The notes under the pieces are model-generated. The model saw only the letters and a list, made by a program, of their open reading frames with translations, did not search any database and was not told the DNA's origin. 64,000 nucleotides of DNA from Ramlibacter sp. GTDB taxonomy: Bacteria > Pseudomonadota > Gammaproteobacteria > Burkholderiales > Burkholderiaceae_C. Of the stretch, positions 30,621 through 39,915 are shown one piece after another (the first letter of the stretch is position 1; the number at the start of each line of letters is the position of its first letter). The position numbers and the translations under genes were made by a program. The stretch lies in NCBI GenBank assembly GCA_019635415.1, contig JAHBZN010000002.1, positions 1,178,001 through 1,242,000 of the forward strand, written 5' to 3'.

Positions 30621-31468
30621 CGGTGTTGACGCCTTTCATCAGCGGGCTGGCGTTTCCGGAGTCACCGCGCTGGCGCGATGGCGCATTGTGGTTTTCGGAC
30701 TTCTATGCCCGCCGGGTGTGTCGCGCCACGCTGGACGGCCAGGTGCAGACCGTGGCCGAGGTACCCGGCCAGCCCTCCGGCCTGGGCTGGGACGCGGCGG
30801 GCCGCCTGCTGGTGGTGTCCATGCTTGACCGGCGCCTGCTGCGCCTGGACGCGGACGGGCTGCGCGAGGTGGCCGATCTGTCGGCGCTGGCGCCTGCGCC
30901 CTGCAACGACATGGTGGTGGATGGGCAGGGGCGCGCCTACATCGGCAATTTTGGCTTCGACCTGACGGCCCGCGCGCCATTTGCGGCCACGGTGCTGGTG
31001 TGCGTCTGGCCCGACGGCCGGGCCCGGGCCGTGGCCCAGGACATGCACTTCCCCAACGGCGCGGTGGTCACGCCCGACGGCCGCACGCTGATCGTGGCCG
31101 AAAGTTACGGCCAGCGGCTGACGGCGTTCGATATCGCCCCGGACGGCACGCTGCAGGGCCGCCGGGTCTGGGCGGCGCTGCAGGGCAAGGGCGTGGGGCC
31201 CGATGGCATCTGCCTGGATGCCGAGGGCGCCATCTGGATGGCGTCCCCCGTCAGCCGCGAACTGCTGCGTGTGCGCGAGGGCGGCGAGGTCACGCACCGC
31301 ATTCCCACGCCCGACCAGGCGCTGGCGTGCGCGTTGGGTGGGCCCGACGGGCGCACGCTGTTCGTGGCGACGGGGCGTGTGATGGTGACGCCCGGGCAGT
31401 CGCTGCAGGCGCGCAGCGGCATGCTCTATACATTGCGGGTGGATGTGCCCGGCGCGCCGCCGGGCTAG
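30617..31468 (+). CDS. SMP-30/gluconolactonase/LRE family lactonase
   Basis: 283-residue soluble beta-propeller. GLAFPESPRWRDGALWFSD carries the N-terminal metal-binding Glu, CNDMVVDGQGRAYIGN gives the Asn, and VGPDGICLDAEGAIW the Asp of the calcium/zinc site. GTG at 30617 overlaps the AraC stop (GTGA). Likely hydrolyses a sugar or aromatic lactone; substrate unknown. Convergent with the fadB-type gene, stops only a few bases apart. Confidence 0.88.
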   Translation: MTVLTPFISGLAFPESPRWRDGALWFSDFYARRVCRATLDGQVQTVAEVPGQPSGLGWDAAGRLLVVSMLDRRLLRLDADGLREVADLSALAPAPCNDMVVDGQGRAYIGNFGFDLTARAPFAATVLVCVWPDGRARAVAQDMHFPNGAVVTPDGRTLIVAESYGQRLTAFDIAPDGTLQGRRVWAALQGKGVGPDGICLDAEGAIWMASPVSRELLRVREGGEVTHRIPTPDQALACALGGPDGRTLFVATGRVMVTPGQSLQARSGMLYTLRVDVPGAPPG

Positions 31469-31470
31469 CC

Positions 31471-33651
31471 TCAGTACACCGGCTGGTGCTTGCGCACCGT
31501 GTCCTTGACCTGCGGCGACAGCGCAAAGCCGGGGCCGAACCGGCTGGCCAGCACCTCGGCGCGATGGAAGAACGCATCGACCCCCGTGCCGTAGATGAAC
31601 TGCATGGCGCCACCGGTCCAGGCCGGAAAGCCGATGCCGAAGATCGAGCCGATGTTGGCGTCATGCACCGTGGTCAGCACGCCCTCATGCAGGCACCGGG
31701 CGGTTTCCACGGCTTGCCGGTACAGCAGCCGGTCCTTCAGGTCCTGTAGGGTCCAGTTGGCATCGGACTTTTCAAACAGGGTCTTGAGTTCGGGCCACAG
31801 GGTTTTTCTGGCGCCTGCGGGGTAGTCGTAGAAACCGCCGCCGCCCGCGCGGCCCGGGCGGTTGTATTCCTTGACCATGCGCTCCACCAGCAACTCGCCG
31901 GGGGTGGCAATGTAGGTGTTGCCTTCGGCGTTGTAGTCGGCGCGGGTCTGGTCCAGCACGTGCACGCTGAGGGACAGCGCCGTCTCGTCCAGCACGGCGA
32001 GCGGGCCGACGGGCATGCCGGCCTGCAGCCCGGCGTTCTCGATCACGGCCGCCGGAATGCCTTCGCCCAGCATGGCCGCGCCTTCCATCACGAAGGTGCC
32101 GAAGGTGCGGCTGGTGTAGAAGCCGCGTGAGTCGTTGACCACGATGGGGATCTTCCCGATGGCCTGTACATAGTCGAACGCCCGGGCCACGGTGGCATCG
32201 TCGGTCTGCTGGCCGCGGATGATCTCCACCAGCTTCATCTTGTCCACCGGGCTGAAGAAATGGATGCCGACGAACTTGTCGGGCCGGGCACTGGCCTTGG
32301 CCAGACCCGAGATGGGCAGGGTGGACGTGTTGCTGGCAAAGAAGCCGCCCGGGGCCAGCAGCGGCTCGGCCTCCTGCGTGACCCGGGCCTTGAGTTCCCG
32401 CTGCTCGAAGACGGCCTCGATGATCAGGTCGCAGCCCTGCAGGTCGGCGGCCTTGTCCGTGGGCGTGATGCGGTCGAGCAGGGCGGCCTGGTCATGGGGG
32501 CTCATGCGGCCCTTGTCCACGCGTGGCTGGGTCAGCTTGAGGCTGTAGGCCTTGCCGTGCTCGGCCTTGTCCTGCGAGACGTCCTTGAGCACCGTGGCGA
32601 CGCCGCGCGCAGCCTGCACATAGGCGATGCCCGCGCCCATCATGCCCGCGCCCAGCACGCCGACTTTCTGCGGCTTGTATTTCTCCGTGCGTCCTGAGCC
32701 TGTCGAGCCAGGCCGCGACTGGCCCGACTTGATCGCGTTCATGTTGAAGAAGAACGTGTTGATCATGTTCTTCGCGACCGGGCTCACGATCAGCTTGGCC
32801 AGGTAGCGGCTCTCGATGCGCAGCGCGGTGTCAAAGTCCACCTGGGCGCCTTCGACCATGGCGGCCAGCGCGTATTCGGGGGCCGGGTACAGGCCGCGCG
32901 TCTTCTGCTTGAGCACGGCTGGCGCCACGCTCAGCATGCCGGCGATCTTGGGGTTGCCGGGGGTTCCACCGGGCATCTTGTAGTTCTTGTCGTCCCAGGG
33001 GTGGTGGGCAGGGGTGGGCGCATCGGCATGCTGGGCAATCCAGGCCAGCGCGGCGGCGCGCAGCGTGGCGGCCAGGTCACCGTCGGTGGGCACCAGCTCG
33101 TGCACCAGGCCCAGTTCCAGCGCTTCGCGCGGGTTGAACAGCTTGCTTTCCAGGATGTAGGGCTGCGCGCCCATCAGGCCCAGCAGGCGCGTCATCTTGG
33201 TGATGCCGCTGGCGCCGGGAATCAGGCCCAGCGTGATCTCGGGCAGGCCAAACTGGATCTTCGGGTTGTCGGCCGCCACGCGGTAATGGCCCACCAGCGC
33301 CACCTCCCAGCCGCCGCCCAGTGCCGTGCCGTTGAGACAGCTCACCACGGGCTTGCCCAGAGTTTCCAGCGTGCGGAAGTTCTTCTTGGTCTGCTCGATC
33401 TCCTCGAACACGCGGTGGGCGTCGCTAGCCTGCAGGCGCATCGTGCCCTTGAGGTCGGCCCCGGCAAAGAACGTGCTCTTGCTGGATGCAAGGATGATGC
33501 CCTTGATCGCGTCCTTGTCCTTCACCACGCGGGCCGTGGCCTCGGTCAGGTCGAGCTGCCACTGGGCGCACATGGTGTTGACCGGCGAACCCGGTTCGTC
33601 GAAGGTGAGGGTGGCGATGCCGTCCTGCAGTGCGTACTGGATGGTCTGCAT
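31471..33651 (-). CDS. Bifunctional enoyl-CoA hydratase / 3-hydroxyacyl-CoA dehydrogenase (FadB/FadJ-type)
   Basis: 726 residues. N-terminal crotonase domain about 1-190 (FFAGADLKG oxyanion loop, NGTALGGGWEVAL), then an NAD-binding Rossmann domain from about 330 with GVLGAGMMGAG, and 3HCDH C-terminal domains. Catalyses two beta-oxidation steps. ATG at 33651 overlaps the thiolase stop (TGATG), giving the order thiolase-multifunctional enzyme in one operon. The linker (about residues 314-321) is encoded by a short repeat-like sequence. Confidence 0.93.
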   Translation of the reverse strand: MQTIQYALQDGIATLTFDEPGSPVNTMCAQWQLDLTEATARVVKDKDAIKGIILASSKSTFFAGADLKGTMRLQASDAHRVFEEIEQTKKNFRTLETLGKPVVSCLNGTALGGGWEVALVGHYRVAADNPKIQFGLPEITLGLIPGASGITKMTRLLGLMGAQPYILESKLFNPREALELGLVHELVPTDGDLAATLRAAALAWIAQHADAPTPAHHPWDDKNYKMPGGTPGNPKIAGMLSVAPAVLKQKTRGLYPAPEYALAAMVEGAQVDFDTALRIESRYLAKLIVSPVAKNMINTFFFNMNAIKSGQSRPGSTGSGRTEKYKPQKVGVLGAGMMGAGIAYVQAARGVATVLKDVSQDKAEHGKAYSLKLTQPRVDKGRMSPHDQAALLDRITPTDKAADLQGCDLIIEAVFEQRELKARVTQEAEPLLAPGGFFASNTSTLPISGLAKASARPDKFVGIHFFSPVDKMKLVEIIRGQQTDDATVARAFDYVQAIGKIPIVVNDSRGFYTSRTFGTFVMEGAAMLGEGIPAAVIENAGLQAGMPVGPLAVLDETALSLSVHVLDQTRADYNAEGNTYIATPGELLVERMVKEYNRPGRAGGGGFYDYPAGARKTLWPELKTLFEKSDANWTLQDLKDRLLYRQAVETARCLHEGVLTTVHDANIGSIFGIGFPAWTGGAMQFIYGTGVDAFFHRAEVLASRFGPGFALSPQVKDTVRKHQPVY
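32690..32712 (+). repeat. REP-like sequence in the FadB-type interdomain linker
   Basis: GTCCTGAGCCTGTCGA matches from memory a very common proteobacterial dispersed repeat core. It is in frame and encodes part of a Gly/Ser/Arg/Pro linker. Only one copy was seen in this window. Confidence 0.45.
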
Positions 33652-34856
33652 CAGATTGCCTCGACAATCGTGGCAATGCCCATGCCACCGCCGACGCACA
33701 GCGTGGCCAGGCCGTACCTGAGCTTGCGCCGGTGCAGCTCGTCGATCAGGGTGTTCAGGATCATCGCGCCCGTGGCGCCCAGCGGGTGGCCCATGGCAAT
33801 CGCACCGCCATTGACGTTGACCTTGTCGTGCGGCACACCCATTTCCTTCATGAAGCGCATGGGCACGGCGGCAAAGGCTTCGTTGACTTCAAACAGGTCG
33901 ATCTGGTCGACGCTCATGCCCGCCTTGGCCAGGGCCTTGCGCGCGGCCGGCATGGGGCCGGTGAGCATGATGGTCGGGTCGGCGCCGCTGAGCGCCGCCG
34001 CCACGATCCGCGCGCGCGGCTTGAGGCCGTGGGTCTTGCCCGCGGCCTCCGAGCCGATCAGGATGGCCGCCGCGCCATCGACGATGCCGGACGAGTTGCC
34101 CGCATGGTGCACATGGTGGATGCGTTCCACCTGGGGGTAGCGGCTGATGGCCACCTGGTCGAAACCCATGGCCCCCAGTTGCTCGAATGCCGGGCGCAGG
34201 CCGGCCAGGCCTTCCATGGTGGTGCGCGGCTTGATGAATTCGTCCTCGGCCAGAATGGTCTGGTCCAGAAAGTCCTTGACCGGCACGACCGAGCCCGCGA
34301 AGAAGCCGCCCTCGCGCGCCCTGGCTGCGCGCTTCTGGCTCTCCATGGCAAAGGCGTCCACGTCGTCGCGCGTGAAGCCATCGAGCGTGGCGATCAGGTC
34401 GGCGCCGATGCCCTGGGGCACGAAGTCGGTGGCGCTGTTGGTTTCCGGGTCCTGGGCCCAGGCGCCGCCATCGGAGCCAATCGGCACGCGGCTCATGCTT
34501 TCGACGCCGCCGGCCACCACCAGGTCCTCCCAGCCGCTGCGCACCTTCTGCGCGGCCATGTTCACGGCCTCCAGGCCCGAGGCGCAGAAGCGGTTCAGCT
34601 GCACGCCCGAGCAGCGGAAGTCCCAGCCCGCCTTGAGCGCCGCCACCTTGGCGATCACCGAGCCCTGTTCGCCGATCGGCGAGACCACGCCCATCACCAC
34701 GTCGTCGACCTGGGCGGTGTCGAAGTCGTTGCGCCGCTGCAGCTCGGTGAGCACGCCGGCCAGCAGGTTCACGGGCTTGACCTCATGCAGGCTGCCGTCC
34801 TTCTTGCCCTTGCCGCGGGGGGTGCGGATGGCGTCGTAAACAAAAGCTTCGGTCAT
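33651..34856 (-). CDS. Acetyl-CoA C-acyltransferase (thiolase)
   Basis: 401-residue degradative thiolase. Nucleophile Cys in [17 protein letters not shown] motif, GHPLGATGA and the second active-site Cys in LCVGGGMG are all present. Removes acetyl-CoA from 3-ketoacyl-CoA. ATG at 34856 has a GGAGACGG ribosome-binding region. Divergent from the M19 dipeptidase-acyl-CoA dehydrogenase pair across about 114 bases that must hold both promoters. Confidence 0.94.
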   Translation of the reverse strand: MTEAFVYDAIRTPRGKGKKDGSLHEVKPVNLLAGVLTELQRRNDFDTAQVDDVVMGVVSPIGEQGSVIAKVAALKAGWDFRCSGVQLNRFCASGLEAVNMAAQKVRSGWEDLVVAGGVESMSRVPIGSDGGAWAQDPETNSATDFVPQGIGADLIATLDGFTRDDVDAFAMESQKRAARAREGGFFAGSVVPVKDFLDQTILAEDEFIKPRTTMEGLAGLRPAFEQLGAMGFDQVAISRYPQVERIHHVHHAGNSSGIVDGAAAILIGSEAAGKTHGLKPRARIVAAALSGADPTIMLTGPMPAARKALAKAGMSVDQIDLFEVNEAFAAVPMRFMKEMGVPHDKVNVNGGAIAMGHPLGATGAMILNTLIDELHRRKLRYGLATLCVGGGMGIATIVEAI

Positions 34857-34970
34857 GGCCGTCTCCTGAAAATATCGCGTCCGGCGCAGGCTGGCCGGGC
34901 AGAACGCAGTATATTCATTTCACCAAGCATTTGCTCTGTAAAAATGGTGACACTCCAAGGAGGCCAGCGC

Positions 34971-36056
34971 ATGAAACACCAGATCGGACGGCGCGACTTT
35001 GCACTCTGGGCCGCCGCCGCGCTGGCCGGACCGCAGGCCCTCGCGCAGGCGCCTCAAGGTGCGGCTGCGCGCAAGCCCGTTCTGGCGGACATGCACTCGC
35101 ACTACGGCATGTTCCTCCCGCGTCCGTTCGGGCTGGACCTGGGGCGCCACCTGCGCGAGAACGGGGTGGGCCTGATCGCGTGGGCCGTGGTGGACGACCG
35201 GCCGTGGATCTCGGCGTCCGGCCGGCTGACGCAGGTGGCGCAGCCCCTGCCCGGTGAGCTCTGGGCCCAGTGGCAGGCCCTCATGAAGGAGTACGCCGGC
35301 CGGCTGCAGAAGTGGAAGGTGCCGCTGGCACTGACGCCCGGTGACCTGGACGCCGCGATGGGCGGTGAGCCGCACGTCGTTCTGGCCTGCGAATCCGCCA
35401 ATTTTCTGGAGGGGCAGCCCGAGCGGCTGGCCCAGGCCCACGCCATGGGGGTGCGCCACCTTCAGCTGGTCCACTACATCCATTCGCCGCTGGGCGACCA
35501 CCAGACCGCCGAACCGGCGCATTCGCGGCTGACGCCGCTGGGCGCGCGCGTGGTCGCCGAGTGCCGGCGCCTGGGCATGGTGGTGGACCTGGCGCACAGC
35601 ACCGCGGCGGTGGTGGACGGCGCGCTGGATGCGTCCGATGCGGCCGTGGTGTGGTCGCATTCCTGGATTTCGCCGGCCGGCGGGGCACCGGCCGACGCCG
35701 GCTACCTGGCACGTTCGCTGCCGCTGGCCCAGGCCCGCAAGATTGCCGCGCGCGGGGGGGCGATCGGCCTGTGGTGCCTGCGGCTGGGCAGCGATCCGGC
35801 CTACCCGGTGAACAGCAAGGGAACCTACGCCGACGAAATCATGCGCATGTGCGATCTGGTGGGGCCCGAGCACGTGGCCTTCGGGACCGACATGGAGGGC
35901 GTCTGGCCCAACCGCATGATGAACGACTACGAGGACCTGCGCGACGTGGCCGACAACCTCTCACGGCGCGGCCTGCCCGAGTCCGTGCTGCACAACATCT
36001 TCATGGGCAACTATGCCCGTATCGTCAGACAAGCCATGAATGGAGCCCGAGCATGA
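34971..36056 (+). CDS. Peptidase M19 / membrane dipeptidase family protein
   Basis: 361 residues. A Tat-type leader (IGRRDFALWAAAALAG) predicts periplasmic location. Metal-binding positions: His42 and His44 in DMHSH (where many family members have H-x-D), Glu in ACESANFLEG, then His residues in VDLAHS and VWSHS. Renal-dipeptidase-like amidohydrolase, substrate unknown. ATG at 34971 has a strong AAGGAGG site; an ATG at 34944 is less well placed. Overlaps the acyl-CoA dehydrogenase start. Confidence 0.86.
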   Translation: MKHQIGRRDFALWAAAALAGPQALAQAPQGAAARKPVLADMHSHYGMFLPRPFGLDLGRHLRENGVGLIAWAVVDDRPWISASGRLTQVAQPLPGELWAQWQALMKEYAGRLQKWKVPLALTPGDLDAAMGGEPHVVLACESANFLEGQPERLAQAHAMGVRHLQLVHYIHSPLGDHQTAEPAHSRLTPLGARVVAECRRLGMVVDLAHSTAAVVDGALDASDAAVVWSHSWISPAGGAPADAGYLARSLPLAQARKIAARGGAIGLWCLRLGSDPAYPVNSKGTYADEIMRMCDLVGPEHVAFGTDMEGVWPNRMMNDYEDLRDVADNLSRRGLPESVLHNIFMGNYARIVRQAMNGARA

Positions 36057-37216
36057 TTGAACGCAGCCTCTTCACCCCCGACCACGAAGCCTTTCGCGAC
36101 AGCTTTGCGCGTTTCTGCGAGAAGGAGATCGCGCCCCACCACGAAGCCTGGGAGGAGCAGGGCTATGTGGACCGCGAGGTCTGGCGCAAAGCCGGTGCGA
36201 ACGGCTTCCTGTGCATGACCATGCCCGAGGAGTTTGGCGGCTCCGGCGCCGACAAGCTCTACAGCGTGGTGCAGTTCGAGGAACTGAACGCGCGCGGCCT
36301 GACCGGCATCGGCTACAGCCTGCACAGCGAAATCGTGGCCCCGTACATCCTGCACTACGGCACCCCCGAGCAGAAAGCCAAATACCTGCCGCTGCTGGCC
36401 AGCGGGGAGATGGTGGGGGCCATTGCCATGAGCGAGCCCGCCGCCGGCAGCGACCTGCAGGGCATCAAGAGCACGGCGATCAAGCAGGCCGACGGCAGCT
36501 ACCTGCTCAATGGCAGCAAGACCTTCATCACCAACGGCTGGCACGCCGACCTGGTGATCGTGGTGGCCAAGACCAATCCCACGGCAGGCGGCAAGGGCAC
36601 CAGCTTGCTGCTGGTCGAACGCGGCATGAAAGGCTTCGAGAAAGGCAAGCGCCTGAAGAAGCTGGGCCTCAAGGCCCAGGACACCAGCGAGCTGTTCTTC
36701 GACAACGTGCGAGTGCCGGCCGACAACCTGCTGGGCGGCGAAGTCATGGAGAACAAGGGCTTCATCTGCCTCATGGAGCAACTGCCGTGGGAACGCATGC
36801 AGATCGCCATCGGCGCCATCGCCTCCGCGCAGGCCGCGATCGACCAGACCGTGGCCTACGTCAAGGAGCGCAAGGTGTTCGGGCAGCCCGTGGCGGCATT
36901 CCAGAACACGCGCTATACGCTGGCCGAGCTGCAGACCGAGGTACAGATCGCGCAGGTGTTCATCGACAAATGCACCGAGCTGGTCTGCCAGGACAAACTG
37001 GACACCGCCACCGCCAGCATGGCCAAGTACTGGTGCAGCGACCTGCAGTGCAAGGTCATGGACGAATGCGTGCAGCTGCATGGCGGCTACGGCTACATGT
37101 GGGAGTACCCGATCACGCGCGCCTACGCCGACGCGCGCGTGCAGCGCATCTATGGCGGCACCAACGAGATCATGAAGGAAGTGATCACGCGGGCGATGGG
37201 ACTGGGTGGCAAATAG
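36053..37216 (+). CDS. Acyl-CoA dehydrogenase (LCAD/IVD-like)
   Basis: 387-residue FAD enzyme introducing a 2,3 double bond into acyl-CoA. FAD motifs AMSEPAAGSDLQGI and YGGTNEIM are present. The position that carries the catalytic Glu in short/medium-chain enzymes (YEGT) is Gly, while Glu247 in LPWER matches the site used by long-chain and isovaleryl-CoA dehydrogenases. ATG overlaps the dipeptidase stop (ATGA). Functionally links to the divergent thiolase/FadB genes. Confidence 0.93.
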   Translation: MIERSLFTPDHEAFRDSFARFCEKEIAPHHEAWEEQGYVDREVWRKAGANGFLCMTMPEEFGGSGADKLYSVVQFEELNARGLTGIGYSLHSEIVAPYILHYGTPEQKAKYLPLLASGEMVGAIAMSEPAAGSDLQGIKSTAIKQADGSYLLNGSKTFITNGWHADLVIVVAKTNPTAGGKGTSLLLVERGMKGFEKGKRLKKLGLKAQDTSELFFDNVRVPADNLLGGEVMENKGFICLMEQLPWERMQIAIGAIASAQAAIDQTVAYVKERKVFGQPVAAFQNTRYTLAELQTEVQIAQVFIDKCTELVCQDKLDTATASMAKYWCSDLQCKVMDECVQLHGGYGYMWEYPITRAYADARVQRIYGGTNEIMKEVITRAMGLGGK

Positions 37217-37275
37217 GCGGCGATTGCCTGCGCTGTCCTACAGACGGCGGCGGTCGCCCTGCCTAGCATGGGGCG

Positions 37276-38121
37276 ATGAACGAAAAAGCGACCCACCTGA
37301 CGGACCTCCTCCTGGCCCTTCTCGCGAGTTACGGCATGAACGTGCTCGGGGCCCTCATCACACTGATCGTCGGCTTTGTGCTGGCGGGCTGGCTGGCCCG
37401 CCTGACCGACCGGGCCATGCTTCGCGCCAACCGGATCGATGCGGTCTTCCAGCCGCTGCCGGGCAAGGCAGTGCGGGTGGGCGTGCTGGTGTTCACGCTG
37501 ATCGCGGTGCTCAACCGGTTTGGCGTCGAGACCACGAGCCTCATCGCGCTGCTGGGTGCCGCGGGCCTGGCCATCGGCCTGGCGCTGCAGGGCACGCTGA
37601 GCAATGTGGCGGCCGGCGTGATGATCCTGGTGTTCCGCCCGTTCAAGATCGGTGACGCCGTCAAGCTCGACAGCGATGTCTACATCATTGACGCGCTGGG
37701 CTTTTTTGTGTGCCGCGCGCACCTGCCCGATGGCCCCAGTGCCTTCCTGCCCAACTCCAGGATCTGGGGCCAGACCATCATCAACCTGTCGGTGACCGAC
37801 AAGGACATCCGGCGCATCGACGAGACCTATGGCATTGGCTACGGCGATGACATCAATGCCGCACTGGGCATCCTTCGGCAGATCGCGGCCGATGAGCCGC
37901 GCATCCTCGATGACCCGGCGCCGCTGATCAAGGTCGAGGCGCTGGGCGACAGCTCGGTCAACATCCTGTTCAGGGTCTGGACTGCGCGCGGCGACTGGTG
38001 GGCCACCAAGCTCGATCTGGTGCAGCGTTGCAAGGAGGCGCTGGAGGCCGGCGGCATCAGCATTCCGTTCCCGCAGCGTGATGTGCACCACTACCAGGTG
38101 AGCGGCGCGCCGGTGCAGTAG
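37276..38121 (+). CDS. Small-conductance mechanosensitive channel, MscS family
   Basis: 281 residues, close to E. coli MscS length. Three N-terminal helices, the pore-lining Gly/Ala helix TM3 (AAGLAIGLALQGTLSNVAAGV, about 95-115), RPFKIGD, then the beta domain with LPNS and a C-terminal alpha/beta domain. Opens under membrane tension to protect from osmotic downshock. Monocistronic by context. Confidence 0.93.
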   Translation: MNEKATHLTDLLLALLASYGMNVLGALITLIVGFVLAGWLARLTDRAMLRANRIDAVFQPLPGKAVRVGVLVFTLIAVLNRFGVETTSLIALLGAAGLAIGLALQGTLSNVAAGVMILVFRPFKIGDAVKLDSDVYIIDALGFFVCRAHLPDGPSAFLPNSRIWGQTIINLSVTDKDIRRIDETYGIGYGDDINAALGILRQIAADEPRILDDPAPLIKVEALGDSSVNILFRVWTARGDWWATKLDLVQRCKEALEAGGISIPFPQRDVHHYQVSGAPVQ

Positions 38122-38150
38122 CCGGCACGCAGCCCCGGGGAGGCCGGGCC

Positions 38151-38363
38151 TTATTTCTTCGGGCTCATCACACCGAGCATCAGGTCGGTGTTGAGCTTGC
38201 CCATCTGCTGGATCAGGGCCCACTGCTGGGTCATGATCTTGGAGAACTCGGGGCTGGTGGGGTTGGCCTTGCCTGACATGGCCAGCTGCGCCGTCTGCTG
38301 CGCAAGGCCTTGCTGTTCAGACAGGATGTTTTTCACCGCGGTGTTGTATTCGTCGAGGGTCAT
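38151..38363 (-). CDS. Small conserved hypothetical protein
   Basis: 70-residue, mostly helical, Gln-rich protein (LSEQQGLAQQTAQLAMSGK; PEFSKIMTQQWALIQQMGKL) without signal peptide or membrane segment. I do not recognise a function. ATG at 38363. A longer frame upstream to 39380 is antisense-type noise overlapping the esterase gene. Confidence 0.6.
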   Translation of the reverse strand: MTLDEYNTAVKNILSEQQGLAQQTAQLAMSGKANPTSPEFSKIMTQQWALIQQMGKLNTDLMLGVMSPKK

Positions 38364-38419
38364 GCTTGGCTCCGTAGGCGGGCGGATTGCCCGAAGCCAT
38401 CTTAGCGGGGGTGGGCGGC

Positions 38420-39244
38420 TCAGGGGAAAAAGCGCGTGAGCGCTTCCTCGAACGCCGGGGCGTCGGAGCCCACGTGCGTGGTGTTGTACTGGGCTGTGAG
38501 GAGTGTGAGGCCCGGGTGGTTGTGCGAGGCCATCTGCGCGTACAGCGGCGCCACCACCACGGGGCCGTTGGCCACGGTGGAGCCGGCCAGGAACAGGGTG
38601 GCGGGCAGCGGGTTGCCCGCCGTGTCGAGCTGCTTCTCGAAGTCCAGGAAGGCGGCCACGCCGGGGTGCGCGCCGAAGCTCGAGTCCGTCGAGAGGTAGT
38701 GTGAGAAGCTCAGGTGGCCGGCCGTGCCCTCCAGCACCAGCGCTGCCACCACGAGGTAGCCCCCATGCGACAGGCCCGACAGTGCCCGGCGCGCCGGGTC
38801 GGCGCGGTACTGCCGCTCGATGGCGGGTGCCAGTTCCCTGGCGATGAAATTCACATAGGCTTGCGCTCCCGGCAGCAAAAAGTCCACCGTCCGCCGCTCC
38901 GTGCCACTGATGCCCACCAGGATGGCCTGCGTGCCGTGGCGCTGCATGAGCGACCTGAACACCTCGAACCGCGACTGGCTGCCGCCGTAAGGCGCGTCGC
39001 CCTCCGTCGCGTAGATGGCCGGCAGCGTGGCCGTGCCCGTGGCATACGAGGCGGGCACGAAGACCTGCACGGTGTAGACGTAGCCGTTCTCCGCCGATTT
39101 GAGGGTGAAGGAAGTGACCTGCCCGGTCGCACCGGCCGTGGTGTCGGTGGCCGCGCCGCCGCCTCCGCCGCAGCCGCCGGTCACCAGCAACAGGGCTACC
39201 AGGACGGACCCCGAGACCCACCGCAGGATCGAATGCATCATCAT
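38420..39244 (-). CDS. Lipoprotein alpha/beta-hydrolase, putative esterase family
   Basis: 274 residues. Signal peptide with lipobox V-T-G-G-C (Cys25) followed by a poly-Gly stretch; then an esterase-D/Fes-like fold with nucleophile Ser159 in SGLSHGG and a C-terminal His in NTTHVG. Predicted surface or periplasmic ester hydrolase. Start ATG at 39244 overlaps the stop of the upstream gene (ATGA); ATGs at 39241 and 39238 are alternatives. Confidence 0.8.
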   Translation of the reverse strand: MMMHSILRWVSGSVLVALLLVTGGCGGGGGAATDTTAGATGQVTSFTLKSAENGYVYTVQVFVPASYATGTATLPAIYATEGDAPYGGSQSRFEVFRSLMQRHGTQAILVGISGTERRTVDFLLPGAQAYVNFIARELAPAIERQYRADPARRALSGLSHGGYLVVAALVLEGTAGHLSFSHYLSTDSSFGAHPGVAAFLDFEKQLDTAGNPLPATLFLAGSTVANGPVVVAPLYAQMASHNHPGLTLLTAQYNTTHVGSDAPAFEEALTRFFP

Positions 39245-39915
39245 GAATCCTCTTCGGGGGCCAGCCCCATCTCCAGCAAGCAACCGAACTCGGTTGCAAA
39301 GTTGACCGACACCCGCGCATGCACCGCGCCCTGTTCGTCGTAGAAGCTGCGCCGGCCCTGCGTGGCAAACACGCCCTCATGCCACACGTTGGGGTGCATC
39401 AGCAGGCCCTGGCCGCCCTCGAACCAGAAGCACACGAAGTCCTGCGGCTTCACGTCGTCGCCGGGCAGGGCCATGGGCACGAGGAAGGGGCCGGGCTCGT
39501 TCGGGAAGAACATCTGCCCACCGTCGGGGTGGTAGTTGCAGTGCCACAGCATCAGGCGCTCGGGGGCGCGGCGGTGGGCCGTGTCGGCGTGCTCGGGCAA
39601 GGTGTTGTAGCCCAGGATGTAGTGGCCGCCCACGGCGTCGTTGCGCCCGTAGAGGATGTCGCCTTCCCACTCGCTGATGAAGGTGCCCTGGGTGGTGCCG
39701 GCCTCGTTGCCGCTGTCGATGTCCACGCCGCGCCAGCCCTGGGCCGGCCAGCGCACGATTTCCACTTTGTGCTGCTTCGGGTCGTTCACCAACAGGCCGT
39801 AGCCGCGCAGGCTTTCAGGCGTGGCTTTCACCACGGGAATGCGCACGGTGGCCAGTCCGGCGGGCAATGCAGGGCGCAGGTAGTCGGGCGCCGGAGCCGG
39901 GGCAACGGGCTTCAT
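39241..39915 (-). CDS. Ureidoglycolate lyase-like protein
   Basis: 224 residues with the AllA-like cupin pattern: VVKATPESLRGYGLLV near the N-terminus, a central HCNYHPDGGQMFFP metal-type cluster and HPNVWHEGVF. The AllA family releases glyoxylate and urea from ureidoglycolate in purine catabolism, but no other allantoin gene is nearby, so another cupin activity is possible. Overlaps its neighbours by 4 bases on each side, so three genes (40376 to 38420) form an operon. Confidence 0.65.
   Translation of the reverse strand: MKPVAPAPAPDYLRPALPAGLATVRIPVVKATPESLRGYGLLVNDPKQHKVEIVRWPAQGWRGVDIDSGNEAGTTQGTFISEWEGDILYGRNDAVGGHYILGYNTLPEHADTAHRRAPERLMLWHCNYHPDGGQMFFPNEPGPFLVPMALPGDDVKPQDFVCFWFEGGQGLLMHPNVWHEGVFATQGRRSFYDEQGAVHARVSVNFATEFGCLLEMGLAPEEDS

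Noticed and set aside
33630..34970. Upstream extension of the M19 dipeptidase frame
   Set aside because: The extension runs antisense to the thiolase gene and crosses the divergent promoter region; the ATG at 34971 has a strong ribosome-binding site and starts a Tat leader.
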